Positions 8,205 to 16,100 of a stretch of 58,989 bases of DNA are shown one piece after another. The notes under the pieces were generated by a model, which saw only the letters and a list, made by a program, of their open reading frames with translations, was not told where the DNA came from and did no database searches. Source of the stretch: Pseudomonas sp. HR96 (GTDB lineage Bacteria > Pseudomonadota > Gammaproteobacteria > Pseudomonadales > Pseudomonadaceae); contig NZ_CP139143.1 in NCBI RefSeq assembly GCF_034059295.1, positions 1 through 58,989 on the forward strand. The letters are read 5' to 3'. Position 1 is the stretch's first letter. The number at the start of each line of letters is the position of its first letter. The translations under genes were made by a program, and so were the position numbers.

Positions 8205-8451
8205 GGGGTCTCTCCATAAAAAATCAATATTTTCATAAGGTTGCGCTCTGTAAAAGGTAAAAACTAACCTAATTTATACAATTGTGTTTACTATTTTCGC
8301 TGTTCGATTTATTTTGTCTCTCAGAAACCCGTCCGCCGTCATTGCCCGCTTGTGCTCGTGACGGAAGATATTTTGTTCGTTGCTTCTCCTTTTTCCCCTG
8401 CGCTCAGCGGTTTGGGAATTCGAAAGAGCGCCCGACGCAGAGGTATTGACT
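8205..8451. promoter_or_regulatory. Divergent control region of the transfer operon
   Basis: An AT-rich stretch between the XRE regulator and the NusG-like gene. It contains AGGT and ACCT arms within AAAGGTAAAAACTAACCT (about 8255-8272), a possible operator for the XRE protein, and GTGTTTAC at 8284-8291, the same 8-mer as in the two KorA-like sites at 1994 and 2627. Exact -35/-10 boxes were not fixed. Confidence 0.45.
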
Positions 8452-8961
8452 ATGCGGAACTGGTACGTACTGATGCACAATCCTGTTATCTATCAGTCAC
8501 TTATTGGCATGATCGAAGCACTAGATGTTGCCGTGCTCCCGCTCCACCGTAACAGTTTGCGAAAGCGCACCGACAGGCCCTCATATGTGAGTCGCCAAGT
8601 CGCACTGTTTCCTGGCTACCTGTTGCTGCACTTCGATCCTCAAGTCGTTCACACCACAGCTATCACGGCCTTAAATGGCGCTCATGGCTTTGTCCGTTTC
8701 GGCGGTCAGCCCTGCATTCTGCAAGACGAAGTCGTTGAAAAGCTCAAGGACGCCTTGGTACGAACCGACCGTACCCTTGAGAGCATCGATTACCGCAATC
8801 TGCCTACTGACCTTGAAAGGTCACTGCATTCGATCATCAACATGCGTTCTGAAGCTGGTCGTAAGGCCGCCTTCCATGCGCTTTTGCAACAGGGTGCAGC
8901 TCTGGAACGGCTCGTCAGCCAGTCGCGTACGCTTTGCTATACAGCGGTGCATGCCCTGTAG
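8452..8961 (+). CDS. traB: NusG-family transcription antiterminator (TraB-like)
   Basis: 169 residues from the ATG at 8452 (MRNWYVLMH). The first 110 residues are a NusG N-terminal domain: the hallmark WYVL start, the Phe-Pro-Gly-Tyr motif in RQVALFPGYLLLHF, and GFVRFGGQPCILQDEVVEKLK. No KOW domain is obvious in the C-terminal part, as in specialised paralogues such as RfaH and the IncI TraB proteins. The IncI TraB protein is needed for expression of transfer genes. A strong terminator follows 35 bases downstream (8997-9023), before the tra genes, which fits a role in reading through it. Confidence 0.8.
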   Translation: MRNWYVLMHNPVIYQSLIGMIEALDVAVLPLHRNSLRKRTDRPSYVSRQVALFPGYLLLHFDPQVVHTTAITALNGAHGFVRFGGQPCILQDEVVEKLKDALVRTDRTLESIDYRNLPTDLERSLHSIINMRSEAGRKAAFHALLQQGAALERLVSQSRTLCYTAVHAL

Positions 8962-8996
8962 GCATTGTCCTCTCACAGAATTTCTCTTTTCCCACC

Positions 8997-9023
8997 CGCC
9001 AGGCAGCTGCCTGGCGTTTTTTT
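8997..9023 (+). terminator. Strong intrinsic terminator ahead of the tra genes
   Basis: CGCCAGGCAGCTGCCTGGCG, a perfect 20-bp palindrome, is followed by seven T residues. It lies between the NusG-like gene and the rest of the transfer operon, so downstream expression would need either antitermination or another promoter. Confidence 0.85.
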
Positions 9024-9050
9024 GCGTATCCATTACCTGTAGGAGTCCCC

Positions 9051-9260
9051 ATGGCCCCATCACTAGATGAAGCCCCAAAGAAAACTTCCAGTGTCTATGT
9101 CCAGCCCGTCAGGGTCGATGCACTGAATAAGGCGGCAACCCGGGTGAGTTACGAAACCGGTCGATCCAGGCAAATCTCGCCTTCGGATATGTGCCGTTAC
9201 CTGATCGATAACTTTCTCGAACTGGCCGTACAGAAGCTGATCGATGACTCCAAACGGTAG
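9051..9260 (+). CDS. Small tra-region protein (69 aa)
   Basis: The ATG at 9051 follows AGGAGTCCCC. The product (MAPSLDEAPKKTSSVYVQP to LAVQKLIDDSKR) is soluble, with a segment STRVSYETGRSRQISPSDMCRYLIDN-like that resembles the helical half of small DNA-binding or ribbon-helix-helix proteins. Its place between the TraB-like gene and the lipoprotein genes is that of traC in IncI plasmids, but I cannot show homology. A regulatory role is possible. Confidence 0.55.
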   Translation: MAPSLDEAPKKTSSVYVQPVRVDALNKAATRVSYETGRSRQISPSDMCRYLIDNFLELAVQKLIDDSKR

Positions 9261-9277
9261 TCGACAGGGAGGCTGTA

Positions 9278-9550
9278 ATGCACAAAATGCTTCTTTCGTC
9301 CGTCCTCATCCTGGGTCTGGTCGGGTGCAGTCACCAGGTACCGAAGGCCACCCAGGTACCTGCAGGACAGTTGGTAGATAAGGAGATCGTGGATAGCGTG
9401 GCCTTGATCAGCCTGGCGCAAACCCGTTTGCATCAGACCAGCGCTGCTCGATCATTCACACCTGTTTCGGCTCCGGTTATCAGCCCTGCCAAGTCAAAGC
9501 CTTCCGCTGACCAAACCTCTGCTAGGCCCGTGCCTATTCCTGGAGGCTAG
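9278..9550 (+). CDS. Small lipoprotein of the transfer operon
   Basis: 90 residues. A signal peptide ends in a lipobox, LGLVGCSH, with Cys17 as the lipidated residue. The rest is short and becomes Pro/Ser/Ala-rich (SAPVISPAKSKPSADQTSA), like a periplasmic linker. The start follows GGGAGGCTGTA, and the stop lies 2 bases before the transglycosylase gene. Probably a small outer-membrane-anchored factor of the transfer apparatus; the family was not recognised. Confidence 0.65.
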   Translation: MHKMLLSSVLILGLVGCSHQVPKATQVPAGQLVDKEIVDSVALISLAQTRLHQTSAARSFTPVSAPVISPAKSKPSADQTSARPVPIPGG

Positions 9551-9552
9551 AC

Positions 9553-10044
9553 ATGCGCTGGCTATGGCTCGTTATTGCGTTGTCGATACCGCTCCAGGCC
9601 TCCGCGTTTTGTTTTCAGGAGGCCGGCCAGCGCTATCGGGTTGACCCGGTGCTGCTTCAAGCGATGGGCATACAGGAGAGTAACCTGCGCCCTGGTGCTG
9701 TAAACGTTAACCGCGATGCGGACGGCAACGTGCTCAGTCGTGATTACGGCCTCATGCAGATCAGTACCAAAAATGTGAATCGGTTGATCAGTATGGGAGT
9801 GATCAAGCGTCCCGAAGACTTGCTCACCAACGCTTGTCTGAATGTGCAGGCAGGGGCCTGGGTCCTGGCTCAGCATCTGCGCGTTTGCGGCAATACCTGG
9901 CGTTGTCTTGGCTCGTACAACGCGGGTTTCCACCCATCAGCACGCCAAGAACAACGGCGTCTGGATTACGCGCAGGCAGTGCGCGACGTCTACAACGGCC
10001 TCAAAGCATTGGGCGCTACCCCGGCCCGCCTCGCTATCCGTTAA
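9553..10044 (+). CDS. Lytic transglycosylase of the conjugation system
   Basis: 163 residues with a signal peptide (cleavage near residue 18, ASA-F). The mature part is an SLT/lysozyme-like domain: QAMGIQESNLRPGAVN with catalytic Glu42, DYGLMQIS, and NVQAGAWVLAQHL followed by CLGSYNAG. These are the standard motifs of family 1 transglycosylases such as PilT of IncI and VirB1. It would open peptidoglycan locally for assembly of the secretion channel. Immediately downstream of the lipoprotein gene, in the same operon. Confidence 0.85.
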   Translation: MRWLWLVIALSIPLQASAFCFQEAGQRYRVDPVLLQAMGIQESNLRPGAVNVNRDADGNVLSRDYGLMQISTKNVNRLISMGVIKRPEDLLTNACLNVQAGAWVLAQHLRVCGNTWRCLGSYNAGFHPSARQEQRRLDYAQAVRDVYNGLKALGATPARLAIR

Positions 10045-10079
10045 CGACTGCGCCCCGTTCGGGGTGTCAGGAGAACATC

Positions 10080-10562
10080 ATGAAATATTCTCTTTGGGCT
10101 GCCTCGGCGGCGGCTTTGCTGCTGTCCGGCTGCCAGAGTTTCTGTGACAAACCCCCAGCGCCTCCCGCGCCTCCAGTGCCCGTCGCTAGGGCGTCACCGG
10201 TGGTTACCCGGGTTGCCCTGCAGCAGGAAACGCTGTGGATGGAAGGCGCGATCAACACTCGTTCGACCTTACCGGCTGACACTATCCGGGCTCAGGGCGA
10301 TTTGGTCGCCGTGGACTGGAGCGGTGATGCCGTCGAACTGCTGTCCCACCTGGCTACTCAGCGCGGGCAGCGTTTCGTCTGGACCGGTGTGCGCCTACCA
10401 CTGCCCGTGAACCTGAAGGTCAACGGCATCACCTATTCCAACCTGTTGCGCCTAATCGAGATGCAGACAGCCTGGCGTGCCACGCTGACTCAGCTTCCAG
10501 GACAACTTACCTTGGCCTTTGCACAGGCAGAGCCTGCGAAGAAGGCAGGAGGCCGGCCTTGA
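10080..10562 (+). CDS. traH: TraH/DotD-like outer-membrane lipoprotein
   Basis: 160 residues from the ATG after AGGAGAACATC. A lipobox (LLLSGCQS, Cys18) is followed by a Pro-rich linker (PPAPPAPPVPVARA). The folded part, VVTRVALQQETLWMEGAIN to RLIEMQTAWRATLTQLPG, matches DotD of type IVB secretion systems, with the secretin-like N-domain fold. DotD, DotC and DotH form the outer-membrane core. The stop overlaps the TTG start of traI. Confidence 0.78.
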   Translation: MKYSLWAASAAALLLSGCQSFCDKPPAPPAPPVPVARASPVVTRVALQQETLWMEGAINTRSTLPADTIRAQGDLVAVDWSGDAVELLSHLATQRGQRFVWTGVRLPLPVNLKVNGITYSNLLRLIEMQTAWRATLTQLPGQLTLAFAQAEPAKKAGGRP

Positions 10563-11359
10563 GAAAATCCATTCTGACGCTTGTGCTGCTGCAGGGATTA
10601 CAGGGGTGTGCGCATACCCCTTCCGCCACGACACCGGATACCCCGGCACCGTTGGAAAGCTACCTGGTGCCCGCTGATCCGCCGTCTTCGGATGTGACCG
10701 AGTCCCGCCGGCAGCTGCTGGAGGAATCGGGACGCAACATCGGCTTCCGCGGAGGTAAGGCCGAACGAGCCTGGGAGCTACGCCAGGCGTTGGATGGGCA
10801 GATCGAGCGCCTTGATAGCCTTTATGACTTCAGAACGCTGATCAGCCGCGAGGGCTGGCTACCGCCAGTGATCGATGAGGCCGTCGACGTGGCTCACATC
10901 ACGCCTCGGCAGATCCGCACGGCCAGCCATGTTTACGAAATCATCGTTCCCGAGCGGTTTGTCAGCAACCCGCCGTCCTGGCGTACCTGGTTGATGGCCG
11001 GCCTGTCGTCGGGAGGTGTCGATGACACCGTATCCATCACGCCGGAAAACAAGGTTCAAAAAGCGCTCTGGCAAGCAGCCGTACGCAAGGGCTGGGGGGA
11101 AGGGCGTGAAAGTGCCGATCAAACCCTGGACGCCAATTTCAACCGGCTCACCCGCGACTATCGCGGCATGCTGCTGTATTCGCAGCTGCTGCGCCAAGGC
11201 TTCATCACGGCGCCGGTGGTCACCGAGCAACAGCAGACTGTCACCGGCGATCGGCAGAAGCTGACCACGGGTGATCGGGTTCGTGACCTCAAGGAAAACG
11301 CCGGGTTTATCCCTGATAAAACCCAGTGGCAGCCGGTGATTCGTAGGGTGCAACCATGA
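10559..11359 (+). CDS. traI: TraI/DotC-like outer-membrane lipoprotein
   Basis: 266 residues, starting at TTG (10559), which overlaps the traH stop (TTGA). A lipobox (LQGLQGCAH, Cys17) precedes the DotC domain: RAWELRQALDGQIERLDSLYDFRTLI, then GWLPPVIDEAVDVAHI, RTASHVYEIIVPERFVSNPPSWRTWL, and the C-terminal FNRLTRDYRGMLLYSQLLRQGFITAPVV. These are well-conserved DotC blocks. Part of the type IVB core complex with DotD and DotH. The ATGA overlap with traJ shows translational coupling. Confidence 0.88.
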   Translation: MRKSILTLVLLQGLQGCAHTPSATTPDTPAPLESYLVPADPPSSDVTESRRQLLEESGRNIGFRGGKAERAWELRQALDGQIERLDSLYDFRTLISREGWLPPVIDEAVDVAHITPRQIRTASHVYEIIVPERFVSNPPSWRTWLMAGLSSGGVDDTVSITPENKVQKALWQAAVRKGWGEGRESADQTLDANFNRLTRDYRGMLLYSQLLRQGFITAPVVTEQQQTVTGDRQKLTTGDRVRDLKENAGFIPDKTQWQPVIRRVQP

Positions 11360-12525
11360 CTCAGACTGTAGATTTTTCCCCATACGCTTTTGAGGACGGG
11401 TTGAACGCCGAAAGTCTGCAGTACTTTTTTGTCTGGTGCGCTCGCCAATCGGTTAGCGATATTCACATCCAGGGCGGTAATCACCTGGTAGTCGGCCACC
11501 AAGGCCGCTTGCGTCAGGCCAGCCCTTTTGTCCTGGCTGACGATACCTGGTCCAAGCTGCTCGATGAGCTGTTCAATCCAGAGCTGCGCTCTACGGTGCG
11601 TGGTGGCCGTCCATTGGACCGAGCTATGCAGTTGGATGGCGATATCAAGCAGCGGTACGGTCTGGAGCGTGGCGAGCGGCTGCGCTTTCGTTGCAACTTT
11701 GTGCAGGCAACCGCAGGGCGTCTGGATACCACAGTCGCGCTGACGATGCGGATTATTCCCTCTGATATCCCCGACCTTACCAAAATGGGCTTGGAAGAGG
11801 AGCTGTTCGAAGCCTTGCTACCGCCTAATGGCCTGGGCCTTATTGGTGGTATCACGGGATCAGGCAAAAGCACGCAGCTCGCAGCCATTTACCGCTACTG
11901 CCTGGATAACGATCCTGATCGTAAGGTGACAACCATTGAAGATCCGATCGAATTCGTTTTAGGGCGTTCCGGGGATGTATTGCTTCCGACGCAGCTACAG
12001 ATCATTCGAGACGTGGGCACCTATGCCGAAGGCATTCGGGCAGACCTGCGTAGGGCTCCATCCATCATCGGGGTGGGTGAAATGCGGGATTTGGAGACCT
12101 TGCAGGCTGCTCTTTTGGCGGGGCAGGTAGGCCACTTGTGTCTCAGCACTTTGCATATCCACTCACCTGGGGAGGCAATTCCGCGATGCCTGACCATGGT
12201 GCCCTCGGAAATGCGCGAAGCGGCAGCCAGCGACATGTTGAATGTCCTGCAGTACGTCATCGTGCAAAAGCTGCTGCGAACTACGGACGGCAAACGCCAG
12301 GCAGTACGCGAGTACATCATTTTCGATGATGCACTACGCGCCAAGCTGGGCAGCATGCCCTACACCCAATGGGGCCGGCATATCGACGACATCATTCGTC
12401 TGGAGCAACGACGCTTTGCCGATCAGGCCTGGCGTATGTACCAGGCCGGGCGCATCGATCGACGTGAATTACTGGTGGCGATGTCCGCCTCTCAGCTGCG
12501 AGAGCTAGAACAGCGCACGAATTGA
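11356..12525 (+). CDS. traJ: TraJ/DotB-like secretion ATPase
   Basis: 389 residues. A PilT/VirB11-class hexameric ATPase: N-terminal domain with VSDIHIQGGNHLVV, Walker A GGITGSGKST (164-173, Lys171), the Asp box TTIEDPIEFVLG, Walker B-like IIGVGEMRD, and the His box LCLSTLHIHS. This matches DotB of the Dot/Icm system and TraJ of R64, and drives substrate transfer from the cytoplasmic face. Overlaps traI by 4 bases. The gene is intact, although the partner ATPases DotO and DotL are absent from the window. Confidence 0.92.
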   Translation: MTQTVDFSPYAFEDGLNAESLQYFFVWCARQSVSDIHIQGGNHLVVGHQGRLRQASPFVLADDTWSKLLDELFNPELRSTVRGGRPLDRAMQLDGDIKQRYGLERGERLRFRCNFVQATAGRLDTTVALTMRIIPSDIPDLTKMGLEEELFEALLPPNGLGLIGGITGSGKSTQLAAIYRYCLDNDPDRKVTTIEDPIEFVLGRSGDVLLPTQLQIIRDVGTYAEGIRADLRRAPSIIGVGEMRDLETLQAALLAGQVGHLCLSTLHIHSPGEAIPRCLTMVPSEMREAAASDMLNVLQYVIVQKLLRTTDGKRQAVREYIIFDDALRAKLGSMPYTQWGRHIDDIIRLEQRRFADQAWRMYQAGRIDRRELLVAMSASQLRELEQRTN

Positions 12526-12549
12526 GGCACTGCCCCGTGGAGAGAAACC

Positions 12550-12792
12550 ATGTGTCATGAGCATCAGCAAAGCTGTGCAGATCCTGACGGTTGCCAAGCC
12601 TATCGGGATATCGAAGAACAGATTGGCCACTGCTCGCCGGATCAAGCCTGGGCCATGTATTTCGTTTCCACCGGGGTTGTGCGTGAGCACATCGCCCTGG
12701 CGGTGGCCAAGCACATTGCTATGGGAAACAAGGGCCTGCTGGTCGAGTTTCCGGACCTGGCGCCGGCCAACAAGGGGGAACACAAACTGTAG
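12550..12792 (+). CDS. Small protein between traJ and traK (80 aa)
   Basis: The ATG follows GGAGAGAAACC. The 80-residue product is acidic: MCHEHQQSCADPDGCQAYRD, then SPDQAWAMYFVSTGVVREHIALAVAKHIAMG. It has four cysteines/histidines near the N-terminus and an amphipathic C-terminal half. An overlapping frame from 12557 is longer but runs into traK and has the composition of a shadow. The position suggests an accessory of the secretion apparatus. Family not recognised. Confidence 0.6.
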   Translation: MCHEHQQSCADPDGCQAYRDIEEQIGHCSPDQAWAMYFVSTGVVREHIALAVAKHIAMGNKGLLVEFPDLAPANKGEHKL

Positions 12793-12801
12793 GAGTTACC
12801 C

Positions 12802-13083
12802 ATGTCTGACCAGCAACTACAACCGGGCTACTGGCGCAACGCCTCTCGCCTTCTCAATGTGTATGGCATTCCGGCCCCGCTGTTCCTGTTGTACCTGGGC
12901 TGGTTTCGCTTTCCGTCGCTGAACACGATCTATGTCATCACCGCCATCATCGGCGGCTTTCGGCTGCTTTCGTTCTTCGGCTGGACCCTCAAGGTCCTGG
13001 TGGTGCGGGTGGCTTACCTGATGCGCGGGAAGCGCCTCTCGGGCCGTCCCTGGTGGTATCGGCGATTCACCGAGGGTGAGTAA
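12802..13083 (+). CDS. traK: TraK/IcmT-like membrane protein
   Basis: 93 residues, ATG after AGGAGTTACCC. The motif WRNASRLLNVYGIPAPLFLLYLGWFRFP leads into two adjacent membrane spans (about 27-42 and 47-68), and the cytoplasmic tail ends GRPWWYRRF. This is the IcmT/TraK pattern of type IVB systems. It lies between DotB and the primase, as in R64. Confidence 0.82.
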   Translation: MSDQQLQPGYWRNASRLLNVYGIPAPLFLLYLGWFRFPSLNTIYVITAIIGGFRLLSFFGWTLKVLVVRVAYLMRGKRLSGRPWWYRRFTEGE

Positions 13084-13131
13084 AAATGACTTTCGCCAGG
13101 TTGAAGCCGCCCAATTAAGGAGGTGCCTTTC

Positions 13132-16100
13132 ATGAATACGCCTAAAACGCCTCGGGTGGCTGATCACCCGGTCTGGCTGGCTGTACACCCTGACGCACGC
13201 GAGGATGTTCGAAACGCTGCAGGGCTTCTGGAGAACGGCAAGTCGGCCATTGCCTGGGATAAAGAGGCGAACCTCTGGTACGCCCGGCCTGGTTGCGACC
13301 TGGACCGCATCCGCGAATGGCTACCGGACCCAAGTCGCCGCGCTGGGGGAGGGGATGCGGAGTCTGAATTTCGCGACGTTCTCACTCAGGCCGGCCTGGT
13401 CATCCAGGGGATGCCCATCATGGACGGCCAGCGGCACCGAGTGTCGACGGTCGAGGACAAGAAGGGCAAGCAAAGCGGCGTCTATAGGGGTTTTCTCGAT
13501 CGTCGCCCTGGTGGGTGGTTCATCAACTATCACCGGGCAGAGACGGCGAAGGACGTTACCAACTGGTCTGCAACCGGAGGTGAGTCAGATCCGATTACTC
13601 GCCTGCATATCCGTGCCGGCGCCAAGCAGGCCCAGGAAGATACAGCACGCGATCGAGCCGCCACCTATGCCGCACAGACACAAGCGGCCTTGAGACTGTA
13701 CGACCGCTTACCTGCCGCTGATCCTGCGCACCCGTACCTGGTGCGTAAGGGAATCACCCCGACGCCCGAACTTCGCGAAACTCGAAACGGCGCCCTGGTG
13801 GTGCCGTTTTTTAATGCCTCGGGTGCGTTCAAGACGTTGCAGTACATCCCCCCGGAGGGGGAAAAATTCCTGTTCAAGGACGCTCCCAAGCAGGGGCATT
13901 TCCTGGTCGTCGGCGGCGCCCTGGAGCCAGGCCAACCTGTGCTGTACGCCGAGGGTTATGCCACGGCGCGCAGCTTGAACCTAGGTACCGGCCACCCGGT
14001 GGTCATGACGATCGACGCCGGCAACATGGTTGCCGTCGCCAAGGTACTGCACGAACAGTTTCCACAGAGCCGGCACGTATTTCTCGCTGACTTTGACCAC
14101 GCCAAAGACGAGAACAAGGGGCTGCTGATGGCCACTGCGGCGGCTGAAGCCGTGGGCGGTCATGTGCTGTATCCCGCGTTCAATGTCGCCGAGAAAGCCC
14201 AAGGCCTGACCGACTTCAACGACCTTCACCTGTCACGGGGCCTTGATGCTCTGCGCGAGCAGGTGTTGCCCATCGTGATTGATGATTTAAGGGTGAAAAC
14301 CATGCCAGAAGATCAAAAGCCAAGTGCAGCAGCTCAAGTTGAGCTAACCCCGGCCCTTCGTCGGGTGCTGGAGAAACAATGGGAAAACCTGCAGGTTGAG
14401 TTTCTTTCCCAGCAAGCCAACATCGGCGCGCAGGTCCAGGAGAAGCTGCGCAGCGGTCTGTTGGCCGAAAAGAGCAGCCTCAAGCAACAAGTGCTTGAGG
14501 AAAGCAAAGACAAATCGTTTGGTCAGCGCCTGGCTGCAACGGCCGGCATTTTGGGCGCCGGTGATAAACAAGAACAAATCACCAACATCAACCGCGCACT
14601 CAAGGAGTTGGATAACGCTGAATACCGGGGCTATGCCGACACGGGTTCACTTGATAAACACCGATCGTTGCTACAAAACGTGGGTGAATGGTCGATCGAT
14701 GTTGGCAAGGGCAACCCGTCAGCAGTAGGCGATTTGGCCAAAAATCGTGACGTGTGGATCACCGAACAGGCAGCGGCACGATTGAGTTCGGAAGGTCTCG
14801 CACCTTTGGCCAGGTCGGCGCCGATCGATCCGCTTGAGGTTGAATCCAGGGTGCAGGAGCGGGCCGACTACATTGTGGAAGTCGCCAAGGAAAAACCCGG
14901 AATTGTCGTCCAGCTCGCCAACTCGGCCCTGCATCAAAGCGTCAGTGATCATTCGGCGTTCCACTCCCAGCAATTTGATCCAGTTGAACTGCGTGCGACC
15001 GGGGCGATTGATGCCCGCGCAGAAGCTTATGTTGATACCACTGCCCCATCGGTCAAGCCAGGTGTAGAACCAGCTGTTACGCCGGATGATGTCCGCGTGT
15101 GGGCCAAGATGGATACTCAAGACCTCGGCCAAATTCAGGCGAGCTCGCTTCGCGAATACGCGTCCGAGGTCATCGCTGACAACTCCAAAGCGGCGCCGGT
15201 GTATGCCCAGGCAATCGAATTGGCAGTGTCATCAGTGCCTTTGAACACACCAACGGATGAGCCGCGCCCGGCTTTAGAACTGAGCAACGTAGAGCTTCCA
15301 GCGGCACCTGCTGACGTGCGTACAGATCCGGTGGCCAGCCCTGTATTGGCCGAGCAAGGACCCGCAGCAGTGCAGCAACCGGCGCCGGTAGCCGAGGCAG
15401 CACCTGTTATTCAGGCATCGCAAGCGGCTGTGCAGGCCGGACCGGTGGCTGGCTCCGGGTTGCCCGAGCAGCCCGCAGTAGTGCAGCAAGCGGCGTTGGT
15501 CGTCGAGGCCGCACCTGTTATCCAAGCATCGCAAGCGCCTGTACAGGCCGAACCAGTAGCCAGCCCAGCAATGGTCACTGAGCCACTGGCACAACCGTCT
15601 GCCGTGCAGTCAAACGCGCGCCTCGCAGAACAATCGGAAGCGGCCAATACCACTGGGCAGTTTTTGCCAGCAGCGGCCCTGCAGCAACTGAACGTAGCAC
15701 CTTCAAAGACTGCCGAGCCAGAAGCACCTGCAGCACCGAATGATCAAGACGTGCCAAAGCCTAAGCAGCCAGCCATGGCTGGTGAGCAACCGGCAGAGGC
15801 GGCTGTCGACGGCATTGTTCTTGGCGCTCCACGGCCAAGAGGCACCGAAGAAGTGCCGCAGGCCAGCAACATCGACAAGGATGCCCTGTTAGCCCGGCTG
15901 TCCTGGGAAAAGCAAGGCGATACCGCCGTGCTTTACAAGCTCGATGGCGAAGCTGCTTTCGTCGACCACGGCAACCGCCTGGAAATGGCCTCCGGTGCTA
16001 GTCAAAGCGATGAAAAGGTAATCGCAGCCCTGTTGACTGCAGCCCAGTACTACCGTGGTCGCATCGAGCTCACCGGCAGCGATGAATTCAAGGCCAAAGC

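Noticed and set aside
12557..12922. 121-codon frame overlapping the 12550 gene and traK
   Set aside because: It overlaps the ribosome site and 5' half of traK, and its composition is that of an out-of-frame reading; the 80-residue frame from 12550 fits the operon spacing.
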